From the NCBI RefSeq assembly GCF_000359745.1, contig NZ_AQHN01000012.1, positions 1 through 45,420 on the forward strand: a stretch of 45,420 nt of DNA, given 5' to 3'. Shown here piece after piece: positions 16,074 to 24,267 of this stretch (position 1 is the first letter of the stretch; every line of letters starts with the position of its first letter). The position numbers were made by a program, and so were the translations under genes. The stretch comes from Rhizobium freirei PRF 81 (GTDB lineage: Bacteria > Pseudomonadota > Alphaproteobacteria > Rhizobiales > Rhizobiaceae). Below the pieces are notes generated by a model. The model did no database searches. It was not told the DNA's origin and worked only from the letters and a program-made list of their open reading frames with translations.

Positions 16074-17813
16074 TCAGCGTTCGATCCAGAGGTTTGTCCA
16101 ATCGCCTTCCACGCCCAAGGCATAGGGCTGGAAGTTCTTCACCGCTTCGCCGCGATAGCGAGGGGCCTTGTTGGCGATCAACGGAACCACCGGCACATCG
16201 GCCATGACCATCTCGTCGACTTCAGCCCACAGTTTTCCGGTTTCCGCCGGCGTGGTGGCGTTGGTTGCCTTCGCGGCAGTCTCGTTGGCCTTCGGATTGT
16301 TGTAGTCGGTGTAGTTGTAGGTCTGGTGCGTGCCCTCGAAGGTGAATTGCGGCTGGAAGACCGATCGCGCGGCGCCACCGACCCAGTCCGGCGTCCAGCC
16401 CACGGGCGCAATGTCCCAGGTGCCGTTTTTCGTATTCACCGGATTGGTCATGAATTTGGAGTAATAGTCGGCGGCTGTGACCGGCGCGAGTTCGAGCTTG
16501 ATGCCGGCGCGCGCCATGCTGGCCTGAATGGTGGCGGCAGTTGCCACTTCCAGATCCTTGTTGCGGTAGGGCATCTTCAGCGTGATGCCGTTCGGGAAGC
16601 CGGCCTGGGCCAGCAAGGCCTTGGCCTTTTCCGGATCGCCCTTCGAGTCTGGCGAGGGATAAAGGTCGAACTTGTGATGTCCGAGCACGCCAAGTCCGAA
16701 AATGCCTGTCGCGGGCTCCGCCACCTTCGGGCCGCCCCATTGCTGTACGATCGCAGCCTTGTCGACAGCATATGACAGCGCCTGCCGGACGCGGATGTCC
16801 TTCAATGCGCCCTTATTGTTGCCGGAGACAGTGTTGATGAACAGGAAGTTGGTGTTGCCTGCCGACAGTGCGGTCAGCTTTTCATCGCCATTGGCGGCAA
16901 GGGTCGCCAGAATGGCCGTCGGCACATTGATGTCATAGGCAAGATCCGCGTCGCCCGACTGCAATTGCTGCATGATGGCATCGGCCTGCAGTCCCATGGT
17001 GATCTCGATATCGTCGACATAGGCCTTGCGCAGCGGATCGCTTTCCGCCTTCCAGGCGGGATTGCGCACCAGCTTCAGACTGGTATCAGGCGTATACTCG
17101 CCGATCGTATAGGGGCCGCTGCCGACGAAATGCGTACGGTATTCCGGGCTATCGGGAATATAGTCGAGCACCTCGATCGGCGCCGGTGCCGGCATGGGCA
17201 GCGAGAGCGTGTAGATGAAGTCGCCGGCGCGTTCCTTGAGCCGGAAAACGACGGTTTGGTCATCGGGCGTCTCGATGCCCTTTACGTCATTTCCTTCCAT
17301 ATACTTCTTCATATCGGCCACGGTCGGCTGGACCTTGGCGAAGCTGTCGCAGAATTCGCTCAGGCCCGAAATGAGCGCGGTGAAATAGGTCAGCGTCGAA
17401 GCCTGCATGTGTGGGTTGCAAAGCCGCTTGAAGCCGCGCTTCACGTCCGCCGACGTAATTTGCCGCGCGCCGGATGGCGTGTTCCACATGGCGCCCTGGC
17501 GCAGCTTGAACGTATAGGTCAGCCCGTTATCCGTCGGCTGGGGGACTTCGGTCGCCAGATCTCCGACCGGTTTGATGGCGACATCCGGGTCGGTTGAGGC
17601 CTGATAGCTGACCAGCTGCCGTGATATGGCGCGCAGCAGGTTGTTGGTATTCACCATGCCGGCCAGTGCAGGATCGATATGGTCCGGCTCGCCGGTGGCA
17701 AGAATTCGCAGCGTGCCGCCCTTGACGGGCTCGTCCGCCATGGCAAAGCCCGGCAATGAAAGTGCAATAAGTAAGGATGCGACCGAAACGGTCGATTTCA
17801 ATAAGGAACGCAT
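16074..17813 (-). CDS. Peptide ABC transporter periplasmic binding protein (family 5, DppA-like)
   Basis: A 579-residue secreted protein. The signal peptide (MRSLLK, hydrophobic core, LPGFAMA before DEP) is clear. The mature part starts with the GGTLRILATGEPDHIDPA block and continues with the SBP-family-5 blocks LVSYQ, YTFKLRQGAMWNTP and the DIRVRQALSYAVDKAAIVQQ region. It captures peptides and hands them to the permeases encoded next in the same operon. Proline- or hydroxyproline-containing peptides are the inferred ligands. GGGAGGAC precedes the ATG. The gene is flanked by a large hairpin on each side, which suggests it is expressed at a different level from its neighbours. Confidence 0.9.
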   Translation of the reverse strand: MRSLLKSTVSVASLLIALSLPGFAMADEPVKGGTLRILATGEPDHIDPALAGMVNTNNLLRAISRQLVSYQASTDPDVAIKPVGDLATEVPQPTDNGLTYTFKLRQGAMWNTPSGARQITSADVKRGFKRLCNPHMQASTLTYFTALISGLSEFCDSFAKVQPTVADMKKYMEGNDVKGIETPDDQTVVFRLKERAGDFIYTLSLPMPAPAPIEVLDYIPDSPEYRTHFVGSGPYTIGEYTPDTSLKLVRNPAWKAESDPLRKAYVDDIEITMGLQADAIMQQLQSGDADLAYDINVPTAILATLAANGDEKLTALSAGNTNFLFINTVSGNNKGALKDIRVRQALSYAVDKAAIVQQWGGPKVAEPATGIFGLGVLGHHKFDLYPSPDSKGDPEKAKALLAQAGFPNGITLKMPYRNKDLEVATAATIQASMARAGIKLELAPVTAADYYSKFMTNPVNTKNGTWDIAPVGWTPDWVGGAARSVFQPQFTFEGTHQTYNYTDYNNPKANETAAKATNATTPAETGKLWAEVDEMVMADVPVVPLIANKAPRYRGEAVKNFQPYALGVEGDWTNLWIER

Positions 17814-17847
17814 GTTTGTCCTCCCAATCTATTTGCGTGTATTTCAA

Positions 17848-17887
17848 ATCGCGGGGGAGGCATTCCTCCAAATGCCTTCCCTGCGAT
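17848..17887 (-). other. Long hairpin between hydroxyproline epimerase-like gene and peptide-binding protein gene
   Basis: A 17-bp stem (17848-17864 with 17871-17887, two G-T pairs) with a 6-base loop starts 16 bp after the upstream stop and ends 35 bp before the binding-protein ATG. Only TTGAAAT follows on the minus strand, so it could be an attenuator or an RNA-processing site rather than a full stop. Confidence 0.6.
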
Positions 17888-17902
17888 GAGGCAGTTTTTA
17901 CT

Positions 17903-18931
17903 TCAGAGATCCATCGGCCAGGTGTCCGACAGCCGATAGCCGGCCGGGAACGGATCTGCGGGATCCACCATCAGCTGGTGCGTCCCCACGATCCAGGCGC
18001 GCCCGGAAATGATCGGGCTGATGGCAGATTTGCCGTTGAGATCGACTGCGCTGTCGATGCTGCAGTGGAATTCCGTGTCGATGAGAGACGTGCCGACGAA
18101 CTTGTCCCCGACCTTCATCTGACCTTTCGCATGCAGAACGGCCATGCGGGCTGAACATCCGGTGCCGGTCGGCGAGCGGTCGATCTTGCCTGGGCGGATG
18201 GCAACGGCGTTCTTCCCCCGGAGCACGCCGTCCTGCATCTGGACCGGATCGGTGATCTGGCAGAAGGAAATATGGTTCCAGTCGTTGACGGGGTGGCTGA
18301 AGCCCAGCTGTTCGTTGGCCGCTTGGGTGATCTTGACACCAAGGCGCGCTATGTCGCGCGCCTGATCCGGCTGCAGGCTGAGGCCGAGCGAGGCTGCGTC
18401 CACGAGCACGAAGCTGTCACCGCCATAAGCGGTATCCACGGTGATCGTGCCGATGCCTTCCACTTCCAGCTTGGCATCGAGCTTGTCGGCAAAGGACGGT
18501 ACGTTGCGCACATGGATGCGCTCGGCCTTGCCGTTGCGGCATTCCGCTTCGACTTCGATCAGGCCGCCCGGCGCTTCCAGAACCATCCGCGTGATCGGCT
18601 CCTGCATCGGAATGATGCCGGTGTCGAGCAGAACGGTCGAAACGCAGATCGAATTCGATCCGGACATCGGAGGCGTATCCGCCGGCTCCATGATGATCCA
18701 GGCCATCTGCGCCTTGGGATTTTTCGGCGGAACCAGCAGGTTCACATGCCGGAAGACGCCGCCGCGCGGCTCGTTGAGAACGAAATTCCGCAAGGTTTCG
18801 TCTTGCGCAATCCAGCGCGACTGTTCCCACACGGTGGCGCCGGGAGGGGGAGCTACCCCGCCGACGATCACGTCGCCGACTTCTCCCTCGGCGTGACAGC
18901 TCACGACATGGACGACTTTCGATGTACGCAT
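17903..18931 (-). CDS. Proline racemase family enzyme (hydroxyproline 2-epimerase or trans-3-hydroxyproline dehydratase)
   Basis: A 342-residue cytoplasmic member of the proline racemase family. Longer starts exist (18988, 18976), but ATG 18931 begins at the conserved [23 protein letters not shown] block. The two acid/base positions read Ser90 (in [11 protein letters not shown]) and Cys259 (in [16 protein letters not shown]). Classic 4-hydroxyproline epimerases have Cys/Cys, and trans-3-hydroxyproline dehydratases usually Cys/Thr. The Ser/Cys pair marks a separate branch, reported to include both activities. The gene heads the peptide-uptake operon and is divergent from a GntR regulator across a long palindrome. 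The family assignment is firm; the exact reaction is open. Confidence 0.85.
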   Translation of the reverse strand: MRTSKVVHVVSCHAEGEVGDVIVGGVAPPPGATVWEQSRWIAQDETLRNFVLNEPRGGVFRHVNLLVPPKNPKAQMAWIIMEPADTPPMSGSNSICVSTVLLDTGIIPMQEPITRMVLEAPGGLIEVEAECRNGKAERIHVRNVPSFADKLDAKLEVEGIGTITVDTAYGGDSFVLVDAASLGLSLQPDQARDIARLGVKITQAANEQLGFSHPVNDWNHISFCQITDPVQMQDGVLRGKNAVAIRPGKIDRSPTGTGCSARMAVLHAKGQMKVGDKFVGTSLIDTEFHCSIDSAVDLNGKSAISPIISGRAWIVGTHQLMVDPADPFPAGYRLSDTWPMDL

Positions 18932-19015
18932 TTCCGCTTCAGTTCCTTCCGAATACTGAGGTGGAATAGCGGACATGCGGCACCCCAAGAGCCGACATGC
19001 TTATTCCTCCCTCGA

Positions 19016-19070
19016 CGATCAAAATCGTATACGTTATCTTATTTTCGGATAACGTATACGATTTTGATCG
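19016..19070. promoter_or_regulatory. 55-bp perfect inverted repeat with two CGTATACG operator cores
   Basis: Two perfect 23-bp arms (19016-19038 and 19048-19070) flank a 9-base AT-rich spacer. Each arm contains the 8-bp palindrome CGTATACG, with GTATAC at 19027-19032 and 19054-19059, 27 bp apart centre to centre. It lies in the 302-bp gap between the divergent epimerase-like gene (start 18931) and the GntR regulator (start 19234), 84 bp and 163 bp away. The core fits the FadR-subfamily operator pattern, and the site is probably bound by that regulator as two facing dimers. I see nothing else in this gap. Confidence 0.7.
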
Positions 19071-19233
19071 AGCGTCAAGCCGCCTTTGAACGGGAAGAAG
19101 ATGGTAGTGTTTCCGTTGGCTCTACACGCGGGATGCGCCCTTGCGTCGCAGAACGAGATCACGGTATTGAGGGAAGATTGCGAGCTCCATATCCCTTGCT
19201 CACCTTGCGACTTATCCTGGGAACGACGACTGA

Positions 19234-19908
19234 ATGCCCCTCAACATTGATCAGATACCCAATCTGGGAAAGGCGCCGAGCACTTCTGATGTAATCCTGA
19301 AATTCATCCGAGATTCCATCGCGGACGGTTCCCTCGATGAAGGTGAACCTATTCGGCAGGATGACGTCGCACGTCTCTTCAACGTGAGTAAGATTCCGGT
19401 TCGCGAGGCGCTGAAGAGGCTCGAGGCCGAGGGGCTGGTCGAGTTCCATCGCAACAAGGGTGCGATCGTCACCACCGTTTCAGAGCCTGAAATCGTGCAG
19501 ATCTTCGAGGTGCGGGCCATTCTGGAATCGAACGCGCTCAAGCTTTCCATTCCCTTCATGACGGAAAAGACCTTTGAAAAGGCGCAGGCCTATTGCGATG
19601 CCTTTGCGCAGGAAGCCGATGTTGCGCGCTGGTCTGAATTGAATTGGCAATTCCACAGCTGTCTTTATGAAGACGCGCAAAGGCCCTATCTCGTCAGCAC
19701 GATCCGGTCCATCAACGACCGGCTGGAGCGTTATCTGCGGATTCAGCTTACTCTGTCGCGTGGCCTGGAAACCGCCGATCGCGAGCATCGCGAGCTGCTG
19801 GCGCTGTGCAAGGCAGGCGATGCGGAGAAGGCGGCTGACTTTCTGACGGCACATATGATGCGTGCCTGCCAGTCCCTGATGCATCATCTTCCCGGGCGGC
19901 GAACCTAG
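19234..19908 (+). CDS. GntR family transcriptional regulator, FCD domain
   Basis: A 224-residue FadR-subfamily regulator. The winged helix-turn-helix spans about 18-80 (IRQDDVARLFNVSKIPVREALKRLEAEGLV). The all-helical FCD effector domain follows, with metal/ligand positions NWQFHSCLY (the usual first Asp is Asn here), DREHRELLAL and LTAHMMR. It is divergent from the epimerase-like gene over a palindromic operator and is the natural controller of the hydroxyproline/peptide locus, probably sensing an imino-acid intermediate. Whether it represses or activates cannot be read from the sequence. Confidence 0.88.
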   Translation: MPLNIDQIPNLGKAPSTSDVILKFIRDSIADGSLDEGEPIRQDDVARLFNVSKIPVREALKRLEAEGLVEFHRNKGAIVTTVSEPEIVQIFEVRAILESNALKLSIPFMTEKTFEKAQAYCDAFAQEADVARWSELNWQFHSCLYEDAQRPYLVSTIRSINDRLERYLRIQLTLSRGLETADREHRELLALCKAGDAEKAADFLTAHMMRACQSLMHHLPGRRT

Positions 19909-20323
19909 CGATTTTACGAATCATTTCAGACGCTTCCTTCGCTCGGTCCGTGTCAGGCGGAGTGCGTCTGAGCCGTGCCGTCTCTGCCTGCCCGCTGCGG
20001 CAGCATCAGAGGTGATAGCTCACTGCTCTTTGCGACAAGGTATTCATGCGGCTATATTATTGTTATTGCATGGTAAAAAATATTTCGTAACGTTTATATG
20101 ACAATGCCTGCCGCAGGCGCTATGACATGGGGGAACTATAGTCGGCTAAAGAGATTTGGTTGATTGCGGCATGGCTGCCCGGTTCTGTTCGGGCAGCGCA
20201 GATACGGAGCGGTGCATGGCGGCTATTCGGGAATCCATTATTTTGGCAGAGTGTTCCGACTTGCTTCTTCGAGGTATGGATCGGGCCCGGTTCGGCTGGA
20301 TTTGCAGCCGCGACGGCAGATAG
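19909..20323. other. Intergenic stretch without a recognised gene
   Basis: This 415-bp gap holds an AT-rich patch at about 20040-20105, an 8-bp hairpin (20174-20181 with 20190-20197) and short open frames with no recognisable product. The AT-rich patch may contain the promoter for the Nudix gene. I see no RNA gene. Confidence 0.5.
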
Positions 20324-20836
20324 ATGCCAAGGAAAACCTATCTCAGACATCTGGCGGGCGAGGCCGATAAGCTCTTCTCCGGCCAGACAGTCGAGCAATA
20401 TGCAGCGATTTGCTACCGACGGCGGGACGACGGCCAGGAGGTGGAGGTTCTGCTGATCACATCGCGCGAAAGCGGCCGGTGGGTCATCCCCAAGGGATGG
20501 CCCATGGAGAAGAAGTTGCCGCATCAGGTTGCTGAGCGCGAGGCCTGGGAGGAAGCGGGGGTCAAGGGAAAGGCCAGGAAGAGAAGCTTCGGCTATTACA
20601 CCTATCTCAAATCCCTTGATACCGGCGAGACCGTACCGTCAGTGGTGCAGGTTCATCTTCTTGAAGTCGCTGCGACGAGCGCGGAGTTTCCAGAACACGG
20701 CCAGCGCCGGCTTCGATGGCTCTCCCCGAATGACGCGGCGAGCCTGGTGCGGGAACCGGAATTGAAAAGTCTTTTCCGCATGGTCGGGGTCGCATTGACA
20801 AAGGATAAAAAGGCAAAAGGTTCGGCAACGAAATAG
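20324..20836 (+). CDS. Nudix hydrolase
   Basis: A 170-residue Nudix protein that would cleave a nucleoside diphosphate linked to another moiety. The Nudix helix region is at about 58-80, starting GWPMEKK and ending REAWEEAGV; the core REXXEE glutamates are present, while the first Glu of the textbook motif is Lys, as in the PKGWPM branch related to diadenosine/diphosphoinositol polyphosphate hydrolases. A stop codon immediately precedes ATG 20324, so this is the longest possible start. The Lys-rich tail (KDKKAKGSATK) is probably flexible. It stands alone, convergent with a glycosyltransferase. The substrate is unknown. Confidence 0.87.
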   Translation: MPRKTYLRHLAGEADKLFSGQTVEQYAAICYRRRDDGQEVEVLLITSRESGRWVIPKGWPMEKKLPHQVAEREAWEEAGVKGKARKRSFGYYTYLKSLDTGETVPSVVQVHLLEVAATSAEFPEHGQRRLRWLSPNDAASLVREPELKSLFRMVGVALTKDKKAKGSATK

Positions 20837-20896
20837 GAGCCGATCGGCATCGAAGTCCACCGAAGTCCGGTGCGCACGCGGCGCGACGGAGCCAGT

Positions 20897-20930
<34 letters not shown>

Positions 20931-20939
20931 AGTGATATA

Positions 20940-21818
20940 TTACATATTGGTAATGTGTCGCGGGTCGAGCGCCCCCAGCAGCAAATGCCTCAGCGCAATC
21001 AGATTGCCGCGAAGGCGGCCGCGGCGATCGACATAGGGCGGCGGGTTGATCGAGCCGATGATATTCGAGGCGATATTACCGCCCATCAGTCGCAGCGCCC
21101 ATTTCAGCGACACCGAGCCTTTCTTGACCAGGTAGAGCGGATTGGCGATTTGCGAATATCCAAAGCGCAAGCCCGACGTGCGTCCGGCCTTGACCCCGAG
21201 ATGAACGCCACGCAGCCGATTGAAGGCGACGATCTTGCCATAGGGAGACAGCCTCCGGCAAAGATCGACATCCTCCTGCCAGGCGTATAGTGGCAGTTCC
21301 TCGTCGAAAAAGATGCGGTGGGCTAGGATAGGCTGCAGGCGGAACGTCATGTTGCAGCCATAGGCATTATGCGCGGGGACGACGGCCGGGGCAGGGTCCG
21401 GGGTCGGGTCTTCCCTGATGATCCGGTCTGCTTCCCCCGCCTGCAGGCCAGGCCCGTGGATGCCGTCGAAAATGACGTGTCCGGTCGCCACGACAATAGT
21501 CTCGTCTGCCTCGAGCAGCGCTTCCGTTTCGGCGAGGTAGTTGGCGGCCGGAAAGAAGTCGTCGTCGAAAAAGGTAAGAGCATCCATGCCGGCGGCTGCG
21601 TTGATAATCGCGTTCCGCTGCGGGCAACTGCCTTTTGGCGACGATACGATACTCACCGGAAACGGCACCGAGCGCAGGTGCTCCATATCGATGTCTTCAT
21701 CGGTGGCGGGGCTTAGAAACAGATGATCCGGCTTGCGTGTCTGTGCCGCCAGCCGGTCGATCATACAGGCCAAGATCTTTCTGCGACCGCTTGTCGCCAC
21801 ACCCACGGCAATTTTCAT
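20940..21818 (-). CDS. Family 2 glycosyltransferase
   Basis: A 292-residue GT-A fold glycosyltransferase. It starts MKIAVGVATSGRRKILACMI, has the nucleotide-sugar/metal-binding Asp triad in LTFFDDDFFP (about 82-91) and the acceptor-site acidic motif YAWQEDVDLCRRL (about 179-191). The C-terminal part (GNIASNIIGSINPPPYVDRRGR) may sit at the membrane face. It transfers a sugar from a nucleotide donor to a glycan or lipid. Similar stand-alone enzymes in rhizobia take part in exopolysaccharide or surface-glycan decoration; the actual acceptor is unknown. The gene is isolated, convergent with the Nudix gene. Confidence 0.87.
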   Translation of the reverse strand: MKIAVGVATSGRRKILACMIDRLAAQTRKPDHLFLSPATDEDIDMEHLRSVPFPVSIVSSPKGSCPQRNAIINAAAGMDALTFFDDDFFPAANYLAETEALLEADETIVVATGHVIFDGIHGPGLQAGEADRIIREDPTPDPAPAVVPAHNAYGCNMTFRLQPILAHRIFFDEELPLYAWQEDVDLCRRLSPYGKIVAFNRLRGVHLGVKAGRTSGLRFGYSQIANPLYLVKKGSVSLKWALRLMGGNIASNIIGSINPPPYVDRRGRLRGNLIALRHLLLGALDPRHITNM

Positions 21819-21956
21819 GGCGCTTCCCCCGCGCGTGAATTCGGATGTACAGAACCATCAACCTCTTAATTCTTGGTTGTGCCGATGTTCCCAGGCGTCG
21901 CAATACCCTCGGCAACCCATCGGACTCCTCGTATCAGCCGGCACGGAGGGGCAAGT

Positions 21957-22345
21957 TCAGCCCTTCCGCGCGCGTGCCGCCAATGCGGATTTCACATCCT
22001 CTTCGGCCGGGTCGAGCAATGTGATCAGAGCATCGCCGTCGGCCTCCGGATCGCGCGCCGCGATATTCTCCACCACATTGCGGTGCAATGGCAAGGAGTG
22101 ACGTTGACCCTGCGGATTATCGTCGGTGAGACCGAAGCTGATGACTCAGCGCCGTCTCGGTCAGCGCGGCAAGGGAGCCGATCGGCTCCCTTGCCGGACA
22201 TGCGCAGGATGGCCTGGTGAAAGGCGAGGTCCGGCGCGGCAAAACGTTCGCCATCGTCGCCCGCTTTTTCCATCTCGACGAGCAGGAGCGGCAGCTCGGC
22301 GATTTGCGTCTCCGTAGCGCGCTGGGCCGCCATCCTCCTGCGGGA
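21957..22345 (-). pseudogene. Decayed GntR/FCD regulator fragment
   Basis: The minus strand encodes an FCD effector domain in three frames. The frame with MAAQRATETQIAELPLLL and DLAFHQAILRMSGK shifts, through an extra base in the C-run at 22188-22190, to PIGSLAALTETALSHQ, and shifts again through an extra base near 22137 to a frame containing NVVENIAARDPEADGDA that ends at 21957. Removing both bases restores a continuous FCD domain. The DNA-binding N-terminal half is absent, replaced by the approach to the next gene. The rest of the 607-bp gap (21819-21956 and 22346-22425) shows nothing recognisable beyond upstream sequence of the two flanking genes. Sequencing error could explain the frameshifts but not the missing helix-turn-helix. 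Confidence 0.75.
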
Positions 22346-22425
22346 ACGCCTGCAAATGCCCGCGAGACGCCGCCCATTGCAATCGATGCCGTTTTGCTCT
22401 GAAATGGCGTCGGGAGGAGGGCCCA

Positions 22426-23760
22426 ATGACCAGTATCCATCAGACACTGTATCGTGAACGCCTGCGCTCAGCAAAAGAGGCCGTCGCTTTAATCCCGTCA
22501 GGCGCGAAGGTCGCAATGCCGATAGCCGCAGGCCAGCCACCCGGCATCCTTGCGGCGCTGGCCGAGCAGGCCCGGACGCACGCCGTTGAAAACATAAAGC
22601 TCCACTATCTCCTTTGCACCGGCGTCGCAGGCGCCAGCGTCTTCGATTTCGATCTGCGCCATCGGATCATTCCCATAAGCTACTTTCATGGCGGCGTGGA
22701 GCGCGCGCTCGACAAGAGGCGATTGGCGGAGGCTCTGCCCGCCGTCGATCTGGTGCCCTGCCACTTCAGCCAGGTGCCGCGCTCGCTGGTCGAGCATGTC
22801 GGTGTGGATACGTTGATCGCGACCGTCGCGCCGATGGATGCCGACGGCAATTTCAGCCTTGGCGCCAGCACCGACTACGCGCTCACGGTGTCAAGAAAAC
22901 CCGGAATCCGGCTGATCCTCGAAGTCAACGCCAATATGCCCTATGTGCGGGGCGATTGCATGATCCCCGTATCGAGCGTGACGGCGCTGGTCGAACACGA
23001 CGTCGGCCTGCCGATCCTGCCAGCCGCTCCCCGTAACGAGGTCGACGATGCCATCGGCGCGACAGTTGCGGGCCTCGTCGAAGACGGCGATTGCCTGCAA
23101 ATGGGCATCGGCGCCTTGCCAGATGCGGTGTGCTCACGGCTTTTGCAGCACCGCCACATTGGCATCCACACGGAAATGATGACGACCGGCCTTGCCAATC
23201 TGATCAAGGCAGGTGTGGTCGACAATAGCCGCAAGCAGACCCATGTCGGTCGCTCGATCTTCACCTTCGCGCTCGGAGACCAGGCGCTCTACGATTTCCT
23301 GAACAACAATCCGGATATCGAAGCCCATCCCGTCGACTATGTGAACAATCCCTTCGTGATTTCCCGGAATGACCGGGCGGTGTCGGTCAACGCGACGATG
23401 CAGATCGACCTGAATGGCGCGTGTAATTCGGAATTCGTCAACGGAAGGCAATTCAGCGCGACCGGCGGCCAGGTGGATTTCGTGCGTGGCGCCTATGCCT
23501 CGCGTGGCGGGCGATCGATCATCGCCTGCCATTCGACGGCGGCGAAGGGTACGCTCTCGCGCATCGTTCCGACGCTGGCGGGACCGGTGACGACACCGCG
23601 CAACGATACGCATATCGTCGTCACCGAGTATGGATGGGCAAATCTCAAGGGCAAATCCGTAGCCGAGCGGGCAAAGGCGCTGATCGGGCTGGCTCACCCC
23701 AATTTTCGCGAGGAGCTGGACCGGGCGGCCCATGCGGCCGGACTTTACACGCCGGGCTAA
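22426..23760 (+). CDS. Acetyl-CoA hydrolase/CoA-transferase family protein
   Basis: A 444-residue class I CoA-transferase-like enzyme of the acetyl-CoA hydrolase/4-hydroxybutyrate CoA-transferase group. The catalytic Glu that forms the acyl-CoA thioester is in GIHTEMMTTGL (about residue 250). MGIGALPDAV (226-235) and the C-terminal EYGWANLKGKSVAERAKALIGLAHPNFR are strong family signatures. It would move CoA between short-chain acids or hydrolyse an acyl-CoA. It follows a decayed FCD regulator, possibly its former local regulator, and no companion catabolic gene is adjacent. The acid substrate cannot be told from sequence. Confidence 0.87.
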   Translation: MTSIHQTLYRERLRSAKEAVALIPSGAKVAMPIAAGQPPGILAALAEQARTHAVENIKLHYLLCTGVAGASVFDFDLRHRIIPISYFHGGVERALDKRRLAEALPAVDLVPCHFSQVPRSLVEHVGVDTLIATVAPMDADGNFSLGASTDYALTVSRKPGIRLILEVNANMPYVRGDCMIPVSSVTALVEHDVGLPILPAAPRNEVDDAIGATVAGLVEDGDCLQMGIGALPDAVCSRLLQHRHIGIHTEMMTTGLANLIKAGVVDNSRKQTHVGRSIFTFALGDQALYDFLNNNPDIEAHPVDYVNNPFVISRNDRAVSVNATMQIDLNGACNSEFVNGRQFSATGGQVDFVRGAYASRGGRSIIACHSTAAKGTLSRIVPTLAGPVTTPRNDTHIVVTEYGWANLKGKSVAERAKALIGLAHPNFREELDRAAHAAGLYTPG

Positions 23761-23846
23761 CGCCTCGGGCGACGCATTTTCGACTTCGAGATAGGGCTCC
23801 CGGTGGCGGATTGCTCCGCTCTCAATGGGGATGCCGTCGCTTTGAA

Positions 23847-23869
23847 GCAGCGGCATTGATAGCCGCTGC
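23847..23869 (+). terminator. Hairpin downstream of CoA-transferase gene
   Basis: A perfect 8-bp stem GCAGCGGC/GCCGCTGC (23847-23854 with 23862-23869) with a 7-base loop lies 86 bp past the stop. There is no T-run after it, so it is a possible rather than a typical terminator. Confidence 0.4.
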
Positions 23870-24117
23870 GACCTTGAATCAAACGCTGCAGCTGTCGGTC
23901 GGATCGTCAGGACGGCTTTCGAAACGATGCGTGCATTCTGTTTTCCCGGCATAGTGCGCCTCGGAACGTCGAATTTATTGAAGCCCTTGTCTCGGGGAAA
24001 ATCGTTCCTTTAGTACATAAATTTTATAGATAAAATCATATTCGTAAATTGCATATGTCTACGGCCGCTCCATTGCTCTGGCATGAAGAGCAGTGGGCGC
24101 CATCGCTGGGAGCTTTC

Positions 24118-24267
24118 ATGGATACTGTTCTTTATCTCGCCTCTCTCGCCACCCGACCCGCAGTGGCGACAAGCCGGCACATCAGGCCTTTCCTGCACCA
24201 TCTGGCAGCGGCGGTAATGGTTCTCGTCTCCTTCTTCCTGCTCGCGCACGCTATTTGCGGCGCGTGA
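24118..24267 (+). CDS. Putative small membrane protein (49 aa)
   Basis: A 49-residue open frame starting MDTVLYLASLATRP and ending in one strongly hydrophobic helix (LAAAVMVLVSFFLLAHAIC). GGGAG lies five bases before the ATG, and AT-rich sequence upstream could supply a promoter. The pattern of a short basic linker before a single membrane helix suits a small inner-membrane protein. I do not recognise a family. The frame could be extended upstream to 24049, but the ribosome-binding site favours the short form. Confidence 0.45.
   Translation: MDTVLYLASLATRPAVATSRHIRPFLHHLAAAVMVLVSFFLLAHAICGA

Noticed and set aside
17090..17100. GTATAC within the peptide-binding protein gene, considered as a further operator
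   Set aside because: It is inside coding sequence, in a non-AT-rich setting and without the flanking half-site seen at the three promoter copies.
22167..22196. A 30-bp perfect palindrome, considered as an operator or insertion-sequence end
   Set aside because: It falls inside the decayed FCD coding sequence and is explained by the codons for Gly-Lys-Glu-Pro-Ile-Gly-Ser-Leu-Ala plus one inserted base.
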